Part shown: in pieces, positions 61,594 through 64,000 of the stretch
Layout: the number at the start of each line of letters is the position of its first letter
Position numbering within the stretch: position 1 is the stretch's first letter
Assembly (NCBI GenBank): GCA_025360125.1
Contig: JANYCU010000012.1
Span: 89,445 to 153,444 of the forward strand
DNA length: 64,000 nt
Reading direction: 5' to 3'
Origin: Armatimonadota bacterium
GTDB taxonomy: Bacteria; Armatimonadota; Fimbriimonadia; Fimbriimonadales; Fimbriimonadaceae
The notes under the pieces: generated by a model
The model's database searches: none
What the model was told of the DNA's origin: nothing
Seen by the model: the letters and a program-made list of their open reading frames with translations, nothing else
Made by a program: the position numbers and the translations under genes

Positions 61594-62298
61594 CTATTGC
61601 CGATTCAAATTGTTCCAGGCTTCGCGGTAACGAGTATGGACATACCGGGGAATTTCAAAGAGATTGACTGCAGATTCTGCCTCCCGACATGCCTCCGAAA
61701 AAGCCGCCAAGTACCCAGCCTGCTTCGCAAGCTTTGATACTCGCGAGTCAAATTTTCCATTCGGATAGGCCAACTGATCAACTTTATGGCCCAACTTTGA
61801 CTCTAATTGAGCCTTGGAATTTCGAAACTCCGCCAACACCTGAACATCTGTCATCTTCGTCAAGTCTTCCGGGTGCGTGACGGTCTGAGACGCGATCGTG
61901 CACAGTCCAGATCGATCCAACTCAACCAGTTGGCTCCACGTCATCTTTGGCCGACCAACTGGTGAACCAGCAAATCCGGTGTGGACAAACTGAGTCACGG
62001 GTATCCGCTCCTTCTTCAAAATTGGCCAAGCGAACTTATAAAAGCCCAAATAATTGTCGGCGAAAGTAATGCAAATCGACTTTTTCGGCAAGGCTCGATG
62101 ATCTCGGACACTGCGATAAACCGTCCCAGAATCCACAAAAAACGCCCCCTGCTTTCTCAACCAAGCAATCTGACTCCTGAATTCTTGAACCGTACAGTCA
62201 AACCAGACTTTCTTGTTGCTCGCATCCGCAACAATATCGTGATAAGTAAGGATGGGAGTCTTAGCAACAACTCCCAAATAGAGCCAAACACCGATCAC
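61594..62298 (-). CDS. Polysaccharide-deacetylase-like protein, catalytic residues altered
   Basis: The 234-residue exported protein has the NodB fold: TPILTYHDIV, motif 1 and motif 2. The expected motif 1 TFDDG is TFADN, losing the catalytic base, and motif 2 H-x-x-x-H is SQTVTH, keeping one histidine. The sugar-binding segments remain (LAYPNGKFD). A pseudoenzyme or altered substrate is likely. Its start overlaps the cyclophilin lipoprotein gene by 4 bases, so the pair is one operon. Confidence 0.82.
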   Translation of the reverse strand: MIGVWLYLGVVAKTPILTYHDIVADASNKKVWFDCTVQEFRSQIAWLRKQGAFFVDSGTVYRSVRDHRALPKKSICITFADNYLGFYKFAWPILKKERIPVTQFVHTGFAGSPVGRPKMTWSQLVELDRSGLCTIASQTVTHPEDLTKMTDVQVLAEFRNSKAQLESKLGHKVDQLAYPNGKFDSRVSKLAKQAGYLAAFSEACREAESAVNLFEIPRYVHTRYREAWNNLNRQ

Positions 62299-63575
62299 GG
62301 CAATTCGACAGTCGCGGTCGAAATCTGGTCACCCTTTCGAAGGGCGTCAATGATAGCGGTTCCCGCTGCAACCGCTCCAAACACCACGTAATTGCCATCA
62401 AATCCAGGTTGATCCGAAAGGCAAATGTAGATTTGGCTACCGGCCGAGTTCAAATCCGAACCGCGCGCCATTCCTAACGAATAATGCAAGTTCAAGAGGC
62501 TATTTGGCTCAAAATTGATCGTATATCCGGGTCCACCTGTTCCAATCGAAGGGTCCGTCAACGGCTTTGTCTTCGTCAAAGGATCGCCCCACTGAACAAC
62601 GGTTCCCGCCTCATAACGATGGACAAATATTCCGTTATAGAACTTCTCGTTGGTCAAAGAAACCAAGTTTGCGCAAGTTATAGGAGCTTTGTCAGGTCGC
62701 AAGCTCAAAACAACGTCACCTTGACTCAAGAAAGAAAATCGAACGTTGAGATTCGGTGCCACCGTGACCGCGGTCGAATCGCTCTTCGAGTTGTCCGCCT
62801 TGCTTGTCGCCGTGATCGTCGCTGTTCCAGTAAACGATGAATTGGCCGTCCAAACGCCAGCTGTAGTAATCGTTCCCGTATCCGCCGACCAATCAACGTT
62901 CGTCGACACTTCACCACTAATCTTTGCCGTAAACGTATATCGCGAAAGTGGCAAGGCCAACTTCGTGTCCGATCCATTCACAATCGAAATTGGCGGAACC
63001 ACTCCAACTGGAATAGTTACCGACTTCCCTGGATCCAAAACACTCGTAGCGGTTACGTGGGCTGTTCCTGCTGTTCCCGGTGCCGAAAGCAATCCGCCCG
63101 ATGAAATTGAACCATAATCAGTCGCCCAGGTCACGTCATTCGACGATGCTCCGTTGACTTTAGCCGAAAGCTGCAACGTTCCGTTAAACGGAACGAAAAA
63201 TGGACCCGACGGAGAGTTCGCCGATGAAATAGAAAGGAAATAGCCGGAATCGACAATCGCATTGGCCATTCCAAATTTGGCAGGATTCGAGGTCAGGGCA
63301 ACCTGAACAACGTATGTTCCCGACGTAGATGGGGCTGTATATTCTCCCGTTTGTAAAATTGTTCCGCCATTTGGAGTATTAACCGACCATGTTATCGGGG
63401 CAGACCCGCCATCCAAAATTGCCGTTAATTGAACCTTCTGCGTCGGTTTCAAGTGGACCGGATTTGGGCTAATTGAAACATTGTTGACGGTGCCCGAAGG
63501 AGCAGCGCCCGAGCCTCCGCACCCAACCAAAAGACACGTAATCGTGCACAATAATCCAATCAAAAATGAGCGCAT
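62295..63575 (-). CDS. Ig-like / cyclophilin peptidyl-prolyl isomerase lipoprotein
   Basis: The 426-residue lipoprotein (LLVGC lipobox, Cys19) carries about three Ig-like domains (about 30-270: VSISPNPVHLKPTQKVQLTA, SISSANSPSG, PISIVNGSDTKL). A C-terminal cyclophilin-type isomerase domain follows (about 280-426, with KAPITCANLVSL, FYNGIFVHRYEAGTVVQWGD, and NYVVFGAVAAG). It probably folds exported proteins at the membrane. TACAAT lies 8 bases before the ATG. Confidence 0.85.
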   Translation of the reverse strand: MRSFLIGLLCTITCLLVGCGGSGAAPSGTVNNVSISPNPVHLKPTQKVQLTAILDGGSAPITWSVNTPNGGTILQTGEYTAPSTSGTYVVQVALTSNPAKFGMANAIVDSGYFLSISSANSPSGPFFVPFNGTLQLSAKVNGASSNDVTWATDYGSISSGGLLSAPGTAGTAHVTATSVLDPGKSVTIPVGVVPPISIVNGSDTKLALPLSRYTFTAKISGEVSTNVDWSADTGTITTAGVWTANSSFTGTATITATSKADNSKSDSTAVTVAPNLNVRFSFLSQGDVVLSLRPDKAPITCANLVSLTNEKFYNGIFVHRYEAGTVVQWGDPLTKTKPLTDPSIGTGGPGYTINFEPNSLLNLHYSLGMARGSDLNSAGSQIYICLSDQPGFDGNYVVFGAVAAGTAIIDALRKGDQISTATVELP

Positions 63576-63583
63576 TGTCCTCT

Positions 63584-63589
63584 ATTGTA
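63584..63589 (-). promoter_or_regulatory. -10 box of the cyclophilin lipoprotein (leaderless)
   Basis: TACAAT ends 8 bases before ATG 63575, directly past the stop of the next gene upstream. Confidence 0.5.
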
Positions 63590-63590
63590 A

Positions 63591-64000
63591 TCAATTTCTC
63601 TTTAGGTTAAGCTTTACGGGCAAAGAAACCCGCAAAACTGGGTGTGTCGTCCCTAGTTCGAACGATTCCCCAAAAGCCCCCCACGCTGTCAATCCGTCAA
63701 CAGTATCTGGCTGCAGTAGGTTAAACACGAGCAAGCCTAATGGCTGCCCCGTTGGCACAAAATATGACCCGCTCGGCACCTTAGCATCGGTCCAATTCCC
63801 TTCCAAAGTGATCAGCTTATGGCCCTGAAATGCACCCTTTGCTTGGTCAAATTTGGTGACGTGAAATTCTTGGGCCGAAACCGTTCCCGACCCATCGAGA
63901 TCATAAAACTGAACTCCGTGCAGTTTCATCAATTCCACTGCTTTCGTAGCACTCTTAGGCACGATGTAACCAAAAGGCAAAGGCTGATATCGATCTCCTT
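63591..64000 (-). CDS. M14-type zinc carboxypeptidase, C-terminal part (5' end outside window)
   Basis: The open frame continues past the right edge. The visible part begins near DRYQPLPFGYIVPKSATKAV followed by ELMKLHG and includes SGSYFVPTGQPLGLLVFNLL. The C-terminal block EPDTVDGLTAWGAF is like that of large bacterial M14 metallopeptidases. The catalytic domain is outside the window. Assignment rests on this tail only. The TTG at 63980 is not taken as a start. Confidence 0.6.
   Translation of the reverse strand, partial: GDRYQPLPFGYIVPKSATKAVELMKLHGVQFYDLDGSGTVSAQEFHVTKFDQAKGAFQGHKLITLEGNWTDAKVPSGSYFVPTGQPLGLLVFNLLQPDTVDGLTAWGAFGESFELGTTHPVLRVSLPVKLNLKRN

Overview
The window looks like chromosome of a diderm, flagellated, aerobic bacterium. 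The best guess is Armatimonadota, class Fimbriimonadia. The reasons are an outer-membrane-type beta-barrel, DapD/DapE, a PEP-CTERM protein, a peritrichous-type flagellar export operon, many Ig-like lipoproteins, and a strong preference for the arginine codon CGA even in ribosomal genes (14 of 17 arginines in rpsB). This placement is inference from gene content, not a database result.

Layout. 1-2250: end of the ATP synthase operon (atpA partial, atpG, terminator). 2280-10100: a Tat-exported deacetylase-like protein behind a structured leader, a frameshifted RCK-channel-RCK potassium channel, CorA, and a 1105-residue PA14/propeller/DUF1080 protein. 10133-24120: split methionine synthase (B12 and activation half), a beta-barrel protein, Kbl, a glycosyltransferase pair, an oxidoreductase, a frameshifted phosphoesterase, a SpoU methylase, Aat, DinB, an ankyrin protein, a rhomboid protease and a propeller protein. 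24243-26055: rpsB-tsf. 27012-34482: a translationally coupled operon of a four-helix membrane protein and five paralogous membrane-anchored proteins of unknown function. 34684-36562: VanX-type dipeptidase, SLBB export protein, tRNA-Phe and tRNA-Asp. 37054-41878: family 4 glycosidase, a RAYT transposase between about 98-bp inverted repeats, a DEAD-box helicase and a PEP-CTERM protein. 41924-44312: sirtuin and a duplicated small membrane protein. 44457-50546: fliL-M-Y-O-P-Q-R-flhB. 50597-51621: nuoB-nuoI. 51880-56047: an ornithine-cyclodeaminase homologue, a DUF2330 protein and dapD-dapE. 56712-64000: Ig lipoprotein, FMN reductase, CsaA, MsrA, PPK2, Nudix, diguanylate cyclase, degenerate deacetylase, cyclophilin lipoprotein and a partial M14 carboxypeptidase.

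Three genome-wide themes stand out. (1) Many start codons lie only 6-10 bases downstream of a TANNNT-like -10 box with no Shine-Dalgarno sequence, which implies leaderless mRNAs. At 59703-59709 one symmetric box appears to serve two divergent genes. (2) A family of hairpin repeats of about 100-130 bp (26761, 36795, 52935, 56160, 56322) shares its plan with the repeats that flank the RAYT transposase, which suggests it was spread by that enzyme. (3) Short tandem repeats of 6-7 bp, and a 22-bp REP-like palindrome, sit just past the ends of genes.

The most novel coding locus is the five-paralogue array at 27420-34482. Two genes carry frame breaks: the potassium channel and the phosphoesterase. 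Two of the breaks look like single-base homopolymer losses, so consensus error should be excluded before calling them pseudogenes.
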